This document shows, piece by piece, positions 1 through 9,010 of a stretch of 64,000 nt of DNA (positions are counted from its first letter, which is position 1; the number at the start of each line of letters is the position of its first letter). Position numbers and translations under genes: made by a program. The notes beneath the pieces were generated by a model that had not been told where the DNA came from, did no database searches, and saw only the letters and a program-made list of their open reading frames with translations. The stretch comes from Rhizobium sp. P32RR-XVIII (GTDB taxonomy: Bacteria > Pseudomonadota > Alphaproteobacteria > Rhizobiales > Rhizobiaceae): positions 62,001-126,000 of the forward strand of contig NZ_JABAIH010000006.1 in assembly GCF_012641395.1 (NCBI RefSeq). Reading direction: 5' to 3'.

Positions 1-632
1 GTGACGATGACCTCGTCGAAGGACAGCGCAAAGGCGAGCATGCCCCCGGCCAAAAGCGCCGTGCCGATGTTCGGCAAGATGACATACCTGAATGTCTGGA
101 AGCCGTCGGCGCCGAGATCCATCGAGGCTTCGATCAGCGAGCCCGACGTGCGGCGGAAGCGGGCAACGGCATTGTTGTAGACGACCACGACGCAGAAGGT
201 GGCGTGACCGAGAACGATCGTCCAGACCGAGAACGGGATGTCAAACAGGCTGAAGGCCGAGCGCAGCGCAATGCCGGTGATGATGCCCGGTAGCGCGATC
301 GGCAGGATCACGAGCAGCGAAATCGCTTCGCGGCCGAAGAACTTCGTCTGGCTGACGGCGGCAGCGCAGAGCGTACCGAGCACCAGCGCGATCGCGGTCG
401 CGATGCAGGCGACCTGCAAGGAAAGCCCGAGGGCGGCCCAGACGTCCGGCCTGTTCCAGGCGATGCCCAACCACTGCAGCGTGAACCCCGGCGGCGGCCA
501 TTGATAGCTTTTTTCCTCGGTGGTGAAGGCATAGACGAAGATCAGCAGGATCGGCAGGTGCAGGAAGAGCAGCCCGCCGGCGGCGGCGATCTTCAGCAGT
601 AGCGGCGATGTCCGGTGGCGATCAGAGCGCAT
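1..632 (-). CDS. ABC transporter permease, PotC type (partial, cut by window edge)
   Basis: Inner-membrane permease of a spermidine/putrescine-type ABC importer. The start codon is the ATG at 632-630, which overlaps the end of the preceding permease gene by 11 bp, as expected for an operon. The visible 210 codons begin with a short basic N-terminus and a hydrophobic helix. They include a segment resembling the EAA loop that docks the ATPase (EASMDLGADGFQTFRYV, at about 1-150 bp of the window). The 3' end lies beyond base 1. It is the last visible gene of the binding protein - ATPase - permease - permease run on the minus strand. The family call is secure from motif and position; the exact substrate is not visible. 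Confidence 0.88.
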   Translation of the reverse strand, partial: MRSDRHRTSPLLLKIAAAGGLLFLHLPILLIFVYAFTTEEKSYQWPPPGFTLQWLGIAWNRPDVWAALGLSLQVACIATAIALVLGTLCAAAVSQTKFFGREAISLLVILPIALPGIITGIALRSAFSLFDIPFSVWTIVLGHATFCVVVVYNNAVARFRRTSGSLIEASMDLGADGFQTFRYVILPNIGTALLAGGMLAFALSFDEVIV

Positions 633-1590
633 CGAAAGCCCCCTGCTTTTTTGCAAGCCAGAGATAAATGGCCATGATGACGATCGGCACGACGGAGAAG
701 GCGGCGGCGAGCGGTACGTTGCCGGCCGTACCCTGCTGTGCATAGACCGCCTGGCCGATGAAAAGGCGCGAGGAGCCAATGATCTGCGGGATGATGTAAT
801 CGCCGAGCGTCAGTGAGAACGTGAAGATGGAGCCCGCGACGATGCCGGGTAGCGCCAGCGGAAACAGCACGGTGCGGAAGGTCTGTTGCGGCGTGGCGCC
901 GAGATCGGACGCGGCTTCGATCAGGTTTGCCGGGACGCGCTCGAGAGCGGCCTGCGTCGGCAGGATCATGTAGGGCAGCCAGATATAGACGAAGACGATG
1001 AAGGTCCCGAGATAGCTGACCGACAACGAATTGCCGCCGACCACGGGCAGGGCGAGAACGCCGTCGAGCAGCCAGGAGAGGTGCAGCTTGGCGAAAATCC
1101 AGGTCAGGATACCTTCCTTCGCCAGAACCAGCTTCCAGGCGTAGACCTTGACCAGATAACTCGACCAGAGCGGCAGCATGACGCCGAGATAGAAGAAGGC
1201 CTTCCATTTCCCTTGAGCATAGCGTGCGGCGTAATAGGCGATCGGAAAGGCGATGAAGGCAGAGGCGATCGTGACCATGGCCGCCATGACGACGGTGCGG
1301 ACGATGATGTCGAAATTGGTGGGGTTCAGAAGCTGCGCGTAGGTCGCGAGCGTGAATTCGTAGTTGATGAGACCGGAAAAATCGTCAATCGAGAAGAAGC
1401 TCTGCAGAAGGAGCGCGACCAGCGAGCCGACATAGATGACGCCGAGCCAGAGTAGCGGCGGCGTCAGCATCAGGAGGAGCAGCAGGTTCGGATGACGCCA
1501 GAAAGCGTCCGACAGCCTGCCGAAGAAACCGCCGCGTCCGGGCAGGATCGAGGTCGCGCCGACGGGCTTTGTCAGTGTCAGCGTCGTCAT
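622..1590 (-). CDS. ABC transporter permease, PotB type
   Basis: 322-residue inner-membrane permease of a polyamine-type importer (binding-protein-dependent transport family). A cytoplasmic N-terminus of about 30 residues precedes a strong first membrane helix. A periplasmic stretch and at least five further helices follow. The C-terminal half carries the EAA-type loop (EAASDLGATPQQTFRTVLFP, near residues 225-245) that contacts the ATPase. Its ATG overlaps the stop of the ATPase gene by 4 bp (1587-1590), which implies translational coupling. Length is slightly above E. coli PotB. Substrate is inferred only from family: putrescine, spermidine or a related cationic compound. Confidence 0.92.
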   Translation of the reverse strand: MTTLTLTKPVGATSILPGRGGFFGRLSDAFWRHPNLLLLLMLTPPLLWLGVIYVGSLVALLLQSFFSIDDFSGLINYEFTLATYAQLLNPTNFDIIVRTVVMAAMVTIASAFIAFPIAYYAARYAQGKWKAFFYLGVMLPLWSSYLVKVYAWKLVLAKEGILTWIFAKLHLSWLLDGVLALPVVGGNSLSVSYLGTFIVFVYIWLPYMILPTQAALERVPANLIEAASDLGATPQQTFRTVLFPLALPGIVAGSIFTFSLTLGDYIIPQIIGSSRLFIGQAVYAQQGTAGNVPLAAAFSVVPIVIMAIYLWLAKKQGAFDAL

Positions 1591-2573
1591 GCCGCGTCGT
1601 CCATATAGTGCACGTCGGCCGGCTGCCAGAGGAGGCGCACGGTCGCGCCGACAGTAGGTACATGCGTTCCGGCGGGCAGGGTGACGTGCAGGCGTGCGCC
1701 CTTGATGTCGACGGTAAGGCGCGTCGCGGCGCCAAGAAAACTGGTGTTTTCGATCTTCGCCTCGACCCCGTTGCCAGAAAGTTGGATCGCTTCGGGGCGC
1801 AGGCTCGCCCAGCGTTTCTCGCCGCCGAGCAAGGTCATCAGATCCGGTGCGATGACGTTTGAGGAACCGACGAAATCGGCGACGAAGCGGGTCTTCGGGC
1901 GGCGATAGATATCCTGCGGCGTGCCCTCCTGGACGATGCCGCCATTGTTGAAGACGGCGACGCGATCGGCCATGGAAAGCGCCTCGCCCTGATCGTGGGT
2001 GACGAAGACGAAGGTGATGCCGAGCGCCCGCTGCAGGCTCTTCAGCTCCTCCTGCATCTGCTCGCGCAGCTTTAGATCAAGTGCGCCCAGCGGTTCGTCC
2101 AGCAGCAGCACCTTCGGCTTGTTGACCAGCGCACGGGCGAGCGCCACGCGCTGCCGCTGGCCCCCGGAAAGCTGGGCGGGACGGCGGGTGCCGTAGCCGG
2201 GGAGCTTCACCAGTTCCAGCGCCTGTTCCGCCGCCTTGGTGCGTTCTGTCTTGTCGATGCCCTTGACCATCAGCCCGTAGGCGACATTGTCCACAACATT
2301 GAGGTGCGGGAAGAGGGCGTAATCCTGAAAGACGGTATTAACGTTGCGCCGGTAAGGCGGAACGCCGCCGGCCGTCTCGCCGAAGATCTCGATATGTCCG
2401 TCCGTCGGCTGCTCGAAGCCGGCGATCAGGCGCAGGCAGGTCGTCTTGCCCGAGCCGGAAGGGCCGAGCATCGCGAAGAATTCGCCCGGGGCGATTTCGA
2501 GATCGACGCGATCGACGGCGCGAACCTGGCCAAAATGGCGCGAGACCTTTTGGAAACGGACAGCGGGTGTCAT
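1587..2573 (-). CDS. ABC transporter ATP-binding protein, PotA type
   Basis: 328-residue ATPase that powers the two adjacent permeases. Walker A is GPSGSGKTT at residues 37-45, the signature LSGGQ at 135-139, Walker B LLLDE at 156-160 and the H-loop His at 193. The C-terminal 60-70 residues look like a TOBE-type domain, as in PotA. The ATG at 2573 follows a GGAG seven bases upstream. The gene is somewhat shorter than E. coli PotA (378 residues), with the loss in the C-terminal domain. It lies between the binding-protein gene and the permeases. It is separated from the binding-protein gene by 180 bp containing an inverted pair of GC-rich repeats. Confidence 0.93.
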   Translation of the reverse strand: MTPAVRFQKVSRHFGQVRAVDRVDLEIAPGEFFAMLGPSGSGKTTCLRLIAGFEQPTDGHIEIFGETAGGVPPYRRNVNTVFQDYALFPHLNVVDNVAYGLMVKGIDKTERTKAAEQALELVKLPGYGTRRPAQLSGGQRQRVALARALVNKPKVLLLDEPLGALDLKLREQMQEELKSLQRALGITFVFVTHDQGEALSMADRVAVFNNGGIVQEGTPQDIYRRPKTRFVADFVGSSNVIAPDLMTLLGGEKRWASLRPEAIQLSGNGVEAKIENTSFLGAATRLTVDIKGARLHVTLPAGTHVPTVGATVRLLWQPADVHYMDDAA

Positions 2574-2608
2574 TGGTGGCTCCGAGTATCACAGTTCTGC
2601 ATAGTAAG

Positions 2609-2646
2609 ACCCCTCCCCAGCCCCTCCCCACAAGGGGGAGGGGCTT
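2609..2646. repeat. GC-rich intergenic palindromic repeat, copy 1
   Basis: A C-rich run followed by CCCCTCCCCACAAGGGGG and GAGGGGCTT forms a strong hairpin. A nearly identical element in inverted orientation lies at 2707-2742, and a related copy at 26872-26909. All copies are intergenic. No coding capacity is apparent. Confidence 0.75.
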
Positions 2647-2706
2647 AACTTGCCGCGCCTTTCGAACCCCCATCGCGAACGAAAGGAATGAGACGGTGCC
2701 GCCTAT

Positions 2707-2742
2707 AGCCCCTCCCCCTTGTGGGGAGGGGTTGGGGAGGGG
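2707..2742. repeat. GC-rich intergenic palindromic repeat, copy 2 (inverted relative to copy 1)
   Basis: Reverse complement of the element at 2609-2646, with few differences. The two copies with their 60 bp spacer could fold into one long hairpin in the mRNA between the binding-protein and ATPase genes. Such structures often give the binding protein a higher transcript level than the rest of the operon; that role is inference here. Confidence 0.75.
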
Positions 2743-2753
2743 ATTTCTGTTAT

Positions 2754-3914
2754 TTACCGCCCGCCAATGACGCCGATATAGTCCGATACCCAGCGGTGAT
2801 AGGGTACGCATTCGCTCTCGCTGGTGCACTTGGCCGTCGGCGTCTTCCAGAACTTGATCTTGTCGAAGTGATCGAAGCCGTTGGTGTTGCAGCCGGAATC
2901 GGTCATCAGTTCGTTGCCCTTGCAGGCCGCCGGTACGGAGGGAACGGCGCCGAACCAAGCGGCGGCGTCGCCCTGAACCTTCGCTGACAGCGAGTGCTCC
3001 ATCCACATGTAGGCGCAATTCGGGTGCTCGCTGTCGGCGTGAAGCATGGTGGTATCAGCCCAGCCGGTGGCCCCTTCCTCCGGGAAGGTTGAAGCAATTT
3101 TCTGCTTGTCGGCCTGCATCAGGTTGACCTGGAATGGCCAGGACCCGGAAGCAGCGACGCCTTCGTTCTTGAAGTCGTCGATCTGGATCATCGCGTCATG
3201 CCAGTAACGCGAGACGAGCTTGCGCTGGCCGCGCAGCAGGTCGAGCGCCGCCTTGTACTGATCTTCGTTGAGCTCGTAGGGGTCCTTGATGCCGAGGTCC
3301 GGCTTGTGCGCCATCAGGTAGAGGGCAGCATCGGCGATATAGATCGGGCCGTCATAGGCCTGGACGCGCCCCTTGTTGGACTTGCCGTCGGGAAGTGTTT
3401 CCTCCTCGAAGACAACCTTCCAGCTGGACGGGGCCTTATCCTTGAAGACCTCCGTATTGTACATCAGCACATTTGGTCCCCAGAGATAGGGAACGCCATA
3501 GTGCACGCCGTTCACGGTGTTCCAGGGAGCGTTCTGCAAGCGCTCATCGACGTTCTTGAAGCTCGGGATCAAGTCGGTGTTGATCGGTTGGACGCGCTTT
3601 CCGGCGACAAGGCGGAGCGAGGCGTCGCCCGAAGCGGTGACGAGGTCGAAGCCGCCCTCGTTCATCAGCGCCACCATTTCATCGGAGGTCGCCGCCGTCT
3701 TCACCGAAACCTTGCAGCCGGTCTGCTTTTCAAAGTCGGTGACCCAGTCGTAATTCTTGTCGGTCTCGCCGCGTTCAATATAGCCCGCCCAGGCGACGAT
3801 GCTGACCGCGCCCTCGCCCTTGCCCAGTTCTTTCAGCGGTTCGGCGGCAATCACCTGCGTTGCAAAGCTCAGGCACGCGAGTGCGGCTGTGGAGGATTTC
3901 AAAAGATTCTTCAT
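2754..3914 (-). CDS. Periplasmic substrate-binding protein of polyamine-type ABC importer
   Basis: 386-residue extracytoplasmic solute-binding protein, family 1/PotD-like. The start is taken at the ATG at 3914, preceded by GGGAG at a good distance. This gives a clean signal peptide (MKNLLKSSTAALACLSFA, cleavage after VIAA). The mature part starts with a typical lobe-1 strand (VSIVAWAGYI). Several Cys residues are present (TGCKV and, near the C-terminus, three further Cys in pairs), suggesting disulphides in the periplasm. It is first in the minus-strand operon with the ATPase and two permeases. The ligand is probably a polyamine or similar cation, from family membership only. Confidence 0.9.
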   Translation of the reverse strand: MKNLLKSSTAALACLSFATQVIAAEPLKELGKGEGAVSIVAWAGYIERGETDKNYDWVTDFEKQTGCKVSVKTAATSDEMVALMNEGGFDLVTASGDASLRLVAGKRVQPINTDLIPSFKNVDERLQNAPWNTVNGVHYGVPYLWGPNVLMYNTEVFKDKAPSSWKVVFEEETLPDGKSNKGRVQAYDGPIYIADAALYLMAHKPDLGIKDPYELNEDQYKAALDLLRGQRKLVSRYWHDAMIQIDDFKNEGVAASGSWPFQVNLMQADKQKIASTFPEEGATGWADTTMLHADSEHPNCAYMWMEHSLSAKVQGDAAAWFGAVPSVPAACKGNELMTDSGCNTNGFDHFDKIKFWKTPTAKCTSESECVPYHRWVSDYIGVIGGR

Positions 3915-4036
3915 CGCCCTGTCTCCCGGTTTAGTGCCGCTTGGCTGCGGCATTTTGTTCCCGTTCAAAAGGTGCGACGAAAACTCCGCTTTCGCAAATT
4001 CATTTATCAGAACCCCGATATCGGAAATTCCGATGG

Positions 4037-4948
4037 CTATGAACGTATGCGCCCGGAGCGCATGCTTTCCGCAATGCCGACGAAATCGCGGGCGGCCTGC
4101 GGCAGGCTCGAGCCCTTGCGCCAGACCATCCCGACCTGCACGACCGGCAGTGAACCGGAGACGTCGCGGCTTTCGATCCTGTCGCCTTCAAGCGACCACG
4201 GCCGGTAAACAAGATCGGGAAGCAGCGCAACGCCGGCGCCGGTCGCGACAAGGCTACGCACCGCTTCCACTGAGCGCGTGCGGAAGGCGACATGCGGGCG
4301 GGCTCCGAGCGCTGAAAGCAACTTGCCGGTATTCTCTTCGATTTCGTCGACTGTCAGCATAATGAGTGGTTCGCGCGCGATGTCGGCAACCGAGATGATG
4401 TCGGCGGATACCAGCGGATGGCCCATCGGCAGCCAGAGACGATAGGGCGAGGTTTCAAGGATTTCCGCCTGCAATGCCATGCGGTCGCGCAGGTTGGATA
4501 TGACCATGACGGCGACGTCGAGTTCGCCGCCGACCAGCAGATGTTCCAGATAGCTGCCGTTGTCCTCGATTGCGCTCACTCCCACGCCGGGGCAGGCGCG
4601 ACGATATCGCGCCAACAGGTCGGAGAGCACGTAGCCCGCGACCAGCGACGTGACGCCGATGTTCAATGTACCGGAGAGCTCGCTTTGCTGGCCGGAAAAG
4701 CTAGTGCGCGCATCCGAGACCGTGGCGAGAATTTTGGTTGCATGCCGGAGGAACTGGTGGCCGTTATGGGTGATCGTCAAACCGCGCGGATGCCGCTCGA
4801 AGAGCTCGACGCCGAGATCGTTCTCCAGCTCTTTCAGCGCTTCCGTCACCGACGACTGCGAGATCGACAAATTCTGCGCCGCCCGCGTCACCGAACCCTG
4901 TTCGGCGACGGCGACGAAATACTGGATCTGGCGAAGCGTGAAGGCCAT
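4037..4948 (-). CDS. LysR-family transcriptional regulator
   Basis: 303 residues. The N-terminal 60 residues form the LysR winged helix-turn-helix (FTLRQIQYFVAVAEQGSVTR, then the recognition helix SISQSSVTEALKELE). The rest is the two-lobed periplasmic-binding-protein-like effector domain. It lies 122 bp upstream of the polyamine-type ABC operon and points the same way, not divergently as is usual for LysR genes controlling a neighbour. Control of that operon is therefore plausible but not shown. Upstream, 178 bp separate it from a divergent gene. The effector is unknown. Confidence 0.9.
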   Translation of the reverse strand: MAFTLRQIQYFVAVAEQGSVTRAAQNLSISQSSVTEALKELENDLGVELFERHPRGLTITHNGHQFLRHATKILATVSDARTSFSGQQSELSGTLNIGVTSLVAGYVLSDLLARYRRACPGVGVSAIEDNGSYLEHLLVGGELDVAVMVISNLRDRMALQAEILETSPYRLWLPMGHPLVSADIISVADIAREPLIMLTVDEIEENTGKLLSALGARPHVAFRTRSVEAVRSLVATGAGVALLPDLVYRPWSLEGDRIESRDVSGSLPVVQVGMVWRKGSSLPQAARDFVGIAESMRSGRIRS

Positions 4949-5126
4949 GCGCGTTTAGAGCATGGCTAAGCGGATGGTGGCAAGCTTGCCGAGGGGCGGA
5001 CCTTTTTTGGTCTTTGGTTCAATTCGATACATATTCCGGACCGTCGCTTAAGTATTCCGAAACGCCGGCCGGCTAGGATTGCTCCATGTATTGCGTTGGA
5101 GTTTGTGCGATGGCGGAGCAGTTGGC

Positions 5127-5792
5127 GTGAAGGCCTTGCTGCGGATCTTCCGGCCCTCCCGGAAATTGGTGATCGTGATCGGCGGATTGGCCCTGCTTAC
5201 GGGCGCGTCCGGCGGCGCGGCGCTTTACATCGGCAGGGACAATATTCTCGTCCGGTCTCTGGAGGAGGCGGACGGTGTCTCGTGCACCGATGTCAACCTG
5301 GTGACGATCAAGAAGCAGGATCACGTCTGGATTCGCAAATACATCAAGACGGAACCGACCGACGGCGTGACGCGCGTGAAGACCGCGCTTCGCGTGGCGC
5401 AGGCCGTCTATCAGCAGGAAAAACCCGATCTGGTGCAGGTCGTCGTTCTCGATCAGAACGGGCCGACGCTGCGGTCGGACATGCGCGGCCGGGCGATCGG
5501 CGCGAATGTGGTCTATATTCCGCACCCCGATAAGATGATCGAAGGCGTCGACGACAAGCCCTACACCGTCCGCTACTATGACGGTCAAGCGAGCGCCAAT
5601 GGTCTTTTCTTCGGCGAGCGCATCGATCTGCCAGAGGATCAGATCCACGCGCTGAGCGCGTCCTTAAGGGAAAGCTCCGACTGCATCGACCCGACGGCCG
5701 TCGCGTCGACCACAGGCGAGAGTAAGAAGACAGCCGCGGAAGCAGGTTTTCCAGAAGAGGGCGCCAGGGCAGCCCCGGCTTCCGGCCACTGA
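5127..5792 (+). CDS. Membrane-anchored protein of unknown function
   Basis: 221 residues, family not recognised. The start is taken as GTG at 5127 with GGAG about nine bases upstream; the upstream TTG at 5079 has no ribosome binding site. A basic N-terminus (KALLRIFRPSRK) is followed by one membrane helix at about residues 14-34. A soluble domain of about 165 residues follows, so the protein is probably a periplasmic domain on a signal anchor. The C-terminal 30 residues are low complexity, rich in Ala, Glu and Gly. It stands alone between a divergent LysR gene and the convergent lysS. Codon use matches the neighbours, so it is likely a genuine gene. Confidence 0.7.
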   Translation: MKALLRIFRPSRKLVIVIGGLALLTGASGGAALYIGRDNILVRSLEEADGVSCTDVNLVTIKKQDHVWIRKYIKTEPTDGVTRVKTALRVAQAVYQQEKPDLVQVVVLDQNGPTLRSDMRGRAIGANVVYIPHPDKMIEGVDDKPYTVRYYDGQASANGLFFGERIDLPEDQIHALSASLRESSDCIDPTAVASTTGESKKTAAEAGFPEEGARAAPASGH

Positions 5793-5806
5793 TCTCGACG
5801 GCAAGA

Positions 5807-5826
5807 GCCGGCGGCGATCCGCCGGC
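5807..5826. terminator. Hairpin between convergent genes
   Basis: Perfect 8 bp stem GCCGGCGG / CCGCCGGC with loop CGAT, centred between the ends of the unknown membrane-anchored gene (5792) and lysS (5850). There is no T-run on either side, so it is at best a weak or Rho-assisted bidirectional terminator. Confidence 0.45.
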
Positions 5827-5849
5827 GTCCTTGCATTCGTGACTGGACT

Positions 5850-7346
5850 TCAGTCCGCCTTTGCTCGGCGCGCCGGGAAGAGGATCACGTCGCGAATCGA
5901 GGGCGAATCCGTGAGCAGCATCACCAACCGATCGACGCCGATACCAAGGCCACCTGCGGGCGGCATACCCTGGTCGATCGCATCGAGGAATTCGTCGTCC
6001 AGCTGCTTTTCCTTTTCGCCGCGGGCATGCGCCTGCTCGAGCTGTTCGACCATGCGCTTGCGCTGTTCTTCCGGATCATTGAGTTCCGAGAAGGCGTTCC
6101 CGAGTTCCCAGGCGTTGCAGTAGGTCTCGAAGCGTTCGACCAGGCGCGGCTCGCCCGGCACTTCCTTGGCGAAGGGCGAAATGTCCTTCGGGAAGTGCGT
6201 AACGTGTGCGGGCTGGATCAGCGTTGCCTCGACCTTCTCCTCGAAGATGAAGGCAAGGCATTCGCCCCAGGTCCAATCCTTCTCGACTTCGAAGCCGGCG
6301 GCCTTTGCAGCGGCGCGCGCCTCTTCGTCGGTCTTGATCGCCAGGAAGTCGATACCGGTCACTTCCTTGACGGCATCAGGCATCGGCACGCGGCGGAATG
6401 GTCCCTTGAAGGAGAGTTCCTTGTCCTGGAACTTGAACTCGGTCGTGCCGTGGATCTTCGTCGCTAGTTCCGCGAACATGCGCTCCACGAGGTCCATGAT
6501 GTCCTCGTAATCGGCATAGGCCCAGTAGCACTCCATCATCGTGAATTCAGGATTGTGCCTTGTCGAAACGCCTTCATTGCGGAAGTTGCGGTTGATCTCG
6601 AAGACCTTGTCGGTGAGGCCGGAAACCAGGGTGCGCTTCAGGAACAGTTCCGGCGCGATGCGCAGATACATGTCGAGCTTCAGCGTGTTGTGATGGGTCT
6701 TGAACGGCTCGGCGGTGGCGCCGCCATAGACCGAATGGAGCATCGGCGTCTCGACCTCCATGAAGCCGTCGTTCTCCATGAAGCGGCGGATGCCGGAGAC
6801 GATCTTCGAGCGCTGCTGGAAGCGGAGCTTCGATTCCTCGTTGGTCATGATGTCGAGGTGACGCTTGCGGTAACGCAGCTCGATGTCGGAGAGGCCGTGC
6901 CACTTCTCTGGCATCGGCAGCAGCGACTTCGTCAGCATGGTGATCTGCTGCGCGTTGATCGTCAGTTCGCCGCGCTTGGTGCGGCGAACAATGCCGGTCA
7001 CGCCGATGATGTCGCCGATGTCGATCATCGGCAGCAGCGCGCGGGCCTCCTCGCCGGTGACGTCCTTGTGGCTGAAGATCTGAATCTTGCCCGAGGCGTC
7101 ACGGAGATCCATGAACATGCCGGAATTGCGCGAGGAATAGACGCGGCCGGCGACCGTTACGACGTCCTGGGTTTCAACGTCGGGTTCCAAGCCCTCGTAC
7201 TTCGCGGCAAGTTCTGCGTTCGTCGTGGTCCGGTGGAAATGGGCCGGATAGACTTCGCCGATCTGCTCGCGCAGCAGCTTCAGTTTCTGAGCGCGAACTT
7301 CCGTCGCGTCGGAGGAGAGGGTGGCGGTTTCGGTCTTGTCAGTCAT
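5850..7346 (-). CDS. lysS: Lysine--tRNA ligase, class II
   Basis: 498-residue lysyl-tRNA synthetase, which charges tRNA-Lys in the cytoplasm. The N-terminal OB-fold anticodon-binding domain is at about residues 60-145 (VAGRVYSSRNSGMFMDLRDA). The class II catalytic core contains motif 2 (FRNEGVSTRHNPEFTMMECY) and motif 3 (GLGIGVDRLVML) near the C-terminus. The start is the ATG at 7346; a TTG two codons earlier is possible. The gene lies 15 bp after gltX on the same strand, so the two synthetases are probably cotranscribed. Length is normal for bacterial LysS. Confidence 0.96.
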   Translation of the reverse strand: MTDKTETATLSSDATEVRAQKLKLLREQIGEVYPAHFHRTTTNAELAAKYEGLEPDVETQDVVTVAGRVYSSRNSGMFMDLRDASGKIQIFSHKDVTGEEARALLPMIDIGDIIGVTGIVRRTKRGELTINAQQITMLTKSLLPMPEKWHGLSDIELRYRKRHLDIMTNEESKLRFQQRSKIVSGIRRFMENDGFMEVETPMLHSVYGGATAEPFKTHHNTLKLDMYLRIAPELFLKRTLVSGLTDKVFEINRNFRNEGVSTRHNPEFTMMECYWAYADYEDIMDLVERMFAELATKIHGTTEFKFQDKELSFKGPFRRVPMPDAVKEVTGIDFLAIKTDEEARAAAKAAGFEVEKDWTWGECLAFIFEEKVEATLIQPAHVTHFPKDISPFAKEVPGEPRLVERFETYCNAWELGNAFSELNDPEEQRKRMVEQLEQAHARGEKEKQLDDEFLDAIDQGMPPAGGLGIGVDRLVMLLTDSPSIRDVILFPARRAKAD

Positions 7347-7361
7347 GTGCAAAGGTCCGCT

Positions 7362-8819
7362 TCAGTTCTTCGGGCCGACGAGAGAGGCGACTGCCTGCGA
7401 TGCCAGTTTCAGGCGCTGGCGCACGACGGCGCGACCGAGGATCGCCATGGAATCGAAGAGCGGCAGCGAGCGCGACGAGCCGGAGACGGCAACGAAAAGC
7501 GGCGCGACGACCACCTTCAGCTTCTTGCCCATGCGGTCCGCGACGGCACGCAGCTCGGCCTCGATCGACTCGGTGTTCCATTCGAGGATCTTCTCGAGGT
7601 CCGGTTGCACGGTGTTGAGGATCTCCAGAATCTCTTCCGGCGGCGACTTGATCTTCGCGAAGGCCGACGGTTCGAGGTTGAGGTCGGACTTGAACAGGAA
7701 ACCCATCAGATCAGGCAGCTCGCCGAGCTTGGAAATGCGCGACTGGGAGAGTGCCAGACCCGCCTTCAGCCGGTCGTTTTCCATTGCCCAGGTCAGGACG
7801 CGATGCTGGAACTCTTCTTCCGACAGTTTCTCACGAATCCAGCGGCCGTTCAGCCAATCGAGCTTCTGGATATCGAAGATCGCGCCCGCCTTGGAAAGAT
7901 TGTCCGGGTCGAATTTTCCGGCAAGCTCATCCATCGTCATCAGCTCTTCGCCTTCGGCGATCTGGACGAAGAACAGGCCGAGGAAGTTCATCAGCGCTTC
8001 GGGGATGTAGCCGAGCGCCGTATAGTACGAGATCGAGGTCGGGTTCTTGCGCTTCGACAGCTTCGACTTGTCGGCATTGCGCATCAGCGACAGGTGCATG
8101 AACACCGGCGGCTCAAGGCCGAGATACTGATAAATCAGAATGTGCTTCGGAACCGAGGCGAGCCACTCCTCACCGCGTGCGACGTGGGTGATCTTCATCA
8201 GGTGGTCGTCGACGACGTTTGCCATGTGGTAGGTCGGCATGCCGTCGGCCTTCAGCAGCACCTGCATGTCGACGGAATCCCACGGGATTTCCACGTCGCC
8301 GTAAACGCCGTCGGTGAATTTGCAGGAGCCTTCGGTCGGGATCTTCATGCGCACGACCGACGGTTCGCCGGCCGCCATGCGCGAGGTGACCTCTTCCGCC
8401 GAAAGGTTCAAGCAGTGGCCGTCATATTTTGGCTGCAGGTTGGCGGCGCGTTGCGCCTCGCGCATCTTTTCCAGACGCTCGGGCGTGCAGAAACAGCGGA
8501 AGCCATGGCCGGCGGCGACGATCTTTTCGACATACTCGCCGTAGATATGCTTGCGGTCGCTCTGGCGATAAGGGCCGTAGGGGCCGCTGACATCCGGACC
8601 TTCCGACCACTTTAGGCCGCACCATTTCAGCGCGTCCAGCACCTTCTTTTCGAATTCCGGCGTGGAGCGCGTGGCATCGGTATCCTCGATGCGCAGGATG
8701 AACTCGCCGCCATGCTTTTTGGCGAAAAGATAGTTGAAGAGTGCAATGTAAGCGGTGCCGACATGCGGCTCGCCGGTCGGCGAGGGAGCGATGCGGACGC
8801 GGACGCCGGAAGCTGTCAT
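7362..8819 (-). CDS. gltX: Glutamate--tRNA ligase
   Basis: 485-residue class I glutamyl-tRNA synthetase. The Rossmann catalytic domain starts with VRIAPSPTGEPHVGTAY, the HIGH-type motif, followed by the family pattern GGEFILRIEDTD. The second ATP-binding motif is KLSKR, the KMSKS equivalent. The all-alpha anticodon-binding domain follows to the C-terminus. Alphaproteobacteria often carry two GltX paralogues, one acting on tRNA-Gln for the indirect amidation route; which role this copy has cannot be told from sequence reading alone. It is the first gene of the gltX-lysS pair. Confidence 0.95.
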   Translation of the reverse strand: MTASGVRVRIAPSPTGEPHVGTAYIALFNYLFAKKHGGEFILRIEDTDATRSTPEFEKKVLDALKWCGLKWSEGPDVSGPYGPYRQSDRKHIYGEYVEKIVAAGHGFRCFCTPERLEKMREAQRAANLQPKYDGHCLNLSAEEVTSRMAAGEPSVVRMKIPTEGSCKFTDGVYGDVEIPWDSVDMQVLLKADGMPTYHMANVVDDHLMKITHVARGEEWLASVPKHILIYQYLGLEPPVFMHLSLMRNADKSKLSKRKNPTSISYYTALGYIPEALMNFLGLFFVQIAEGEELMTMDELAGKFDPDNLSKAGAIFDIQKLDWLNGRWIREKLSEEEFQHRVLTWAMENDRLKAGLALSQSRISKLGELPDLMGFLFKSDLNLEPSAFAKIKSPPEEILEILNTVQPDLEKILEWNTESIEAELRAVADRMGKKLKVVVAPLFVAVSGSSRSLPLFDSMAILGRAVVRQRLKLASQAVASLVGPKN

Positions 8820-9010
8820 TTTATGTGCCCGTCAATGAATGCCGGACGGCTTTCATTGGAAAAAGCGGCGTTCGGCGGGAAGAATGCAGATAACTGGATC
8901 AGGAAACCGGCCGGATCAGGGCATTCCGCCCATTTCATGTCCGATTGTCCGTTTGCTGGCCTTAAGGCCATATTCAACCGCGTACGTCAAGGAAAATGGG
9001 TCAGTCGACC

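Noticed and set aside
6555..8615. Very long open frame (686 codons) on the plus strand opposite lysS and gltX
   Set aside because: It is antisense to two clear synthetase genes, has no recognisable domains and crosses the gene boundary. Long antisense frames are common in high-GC DNA.
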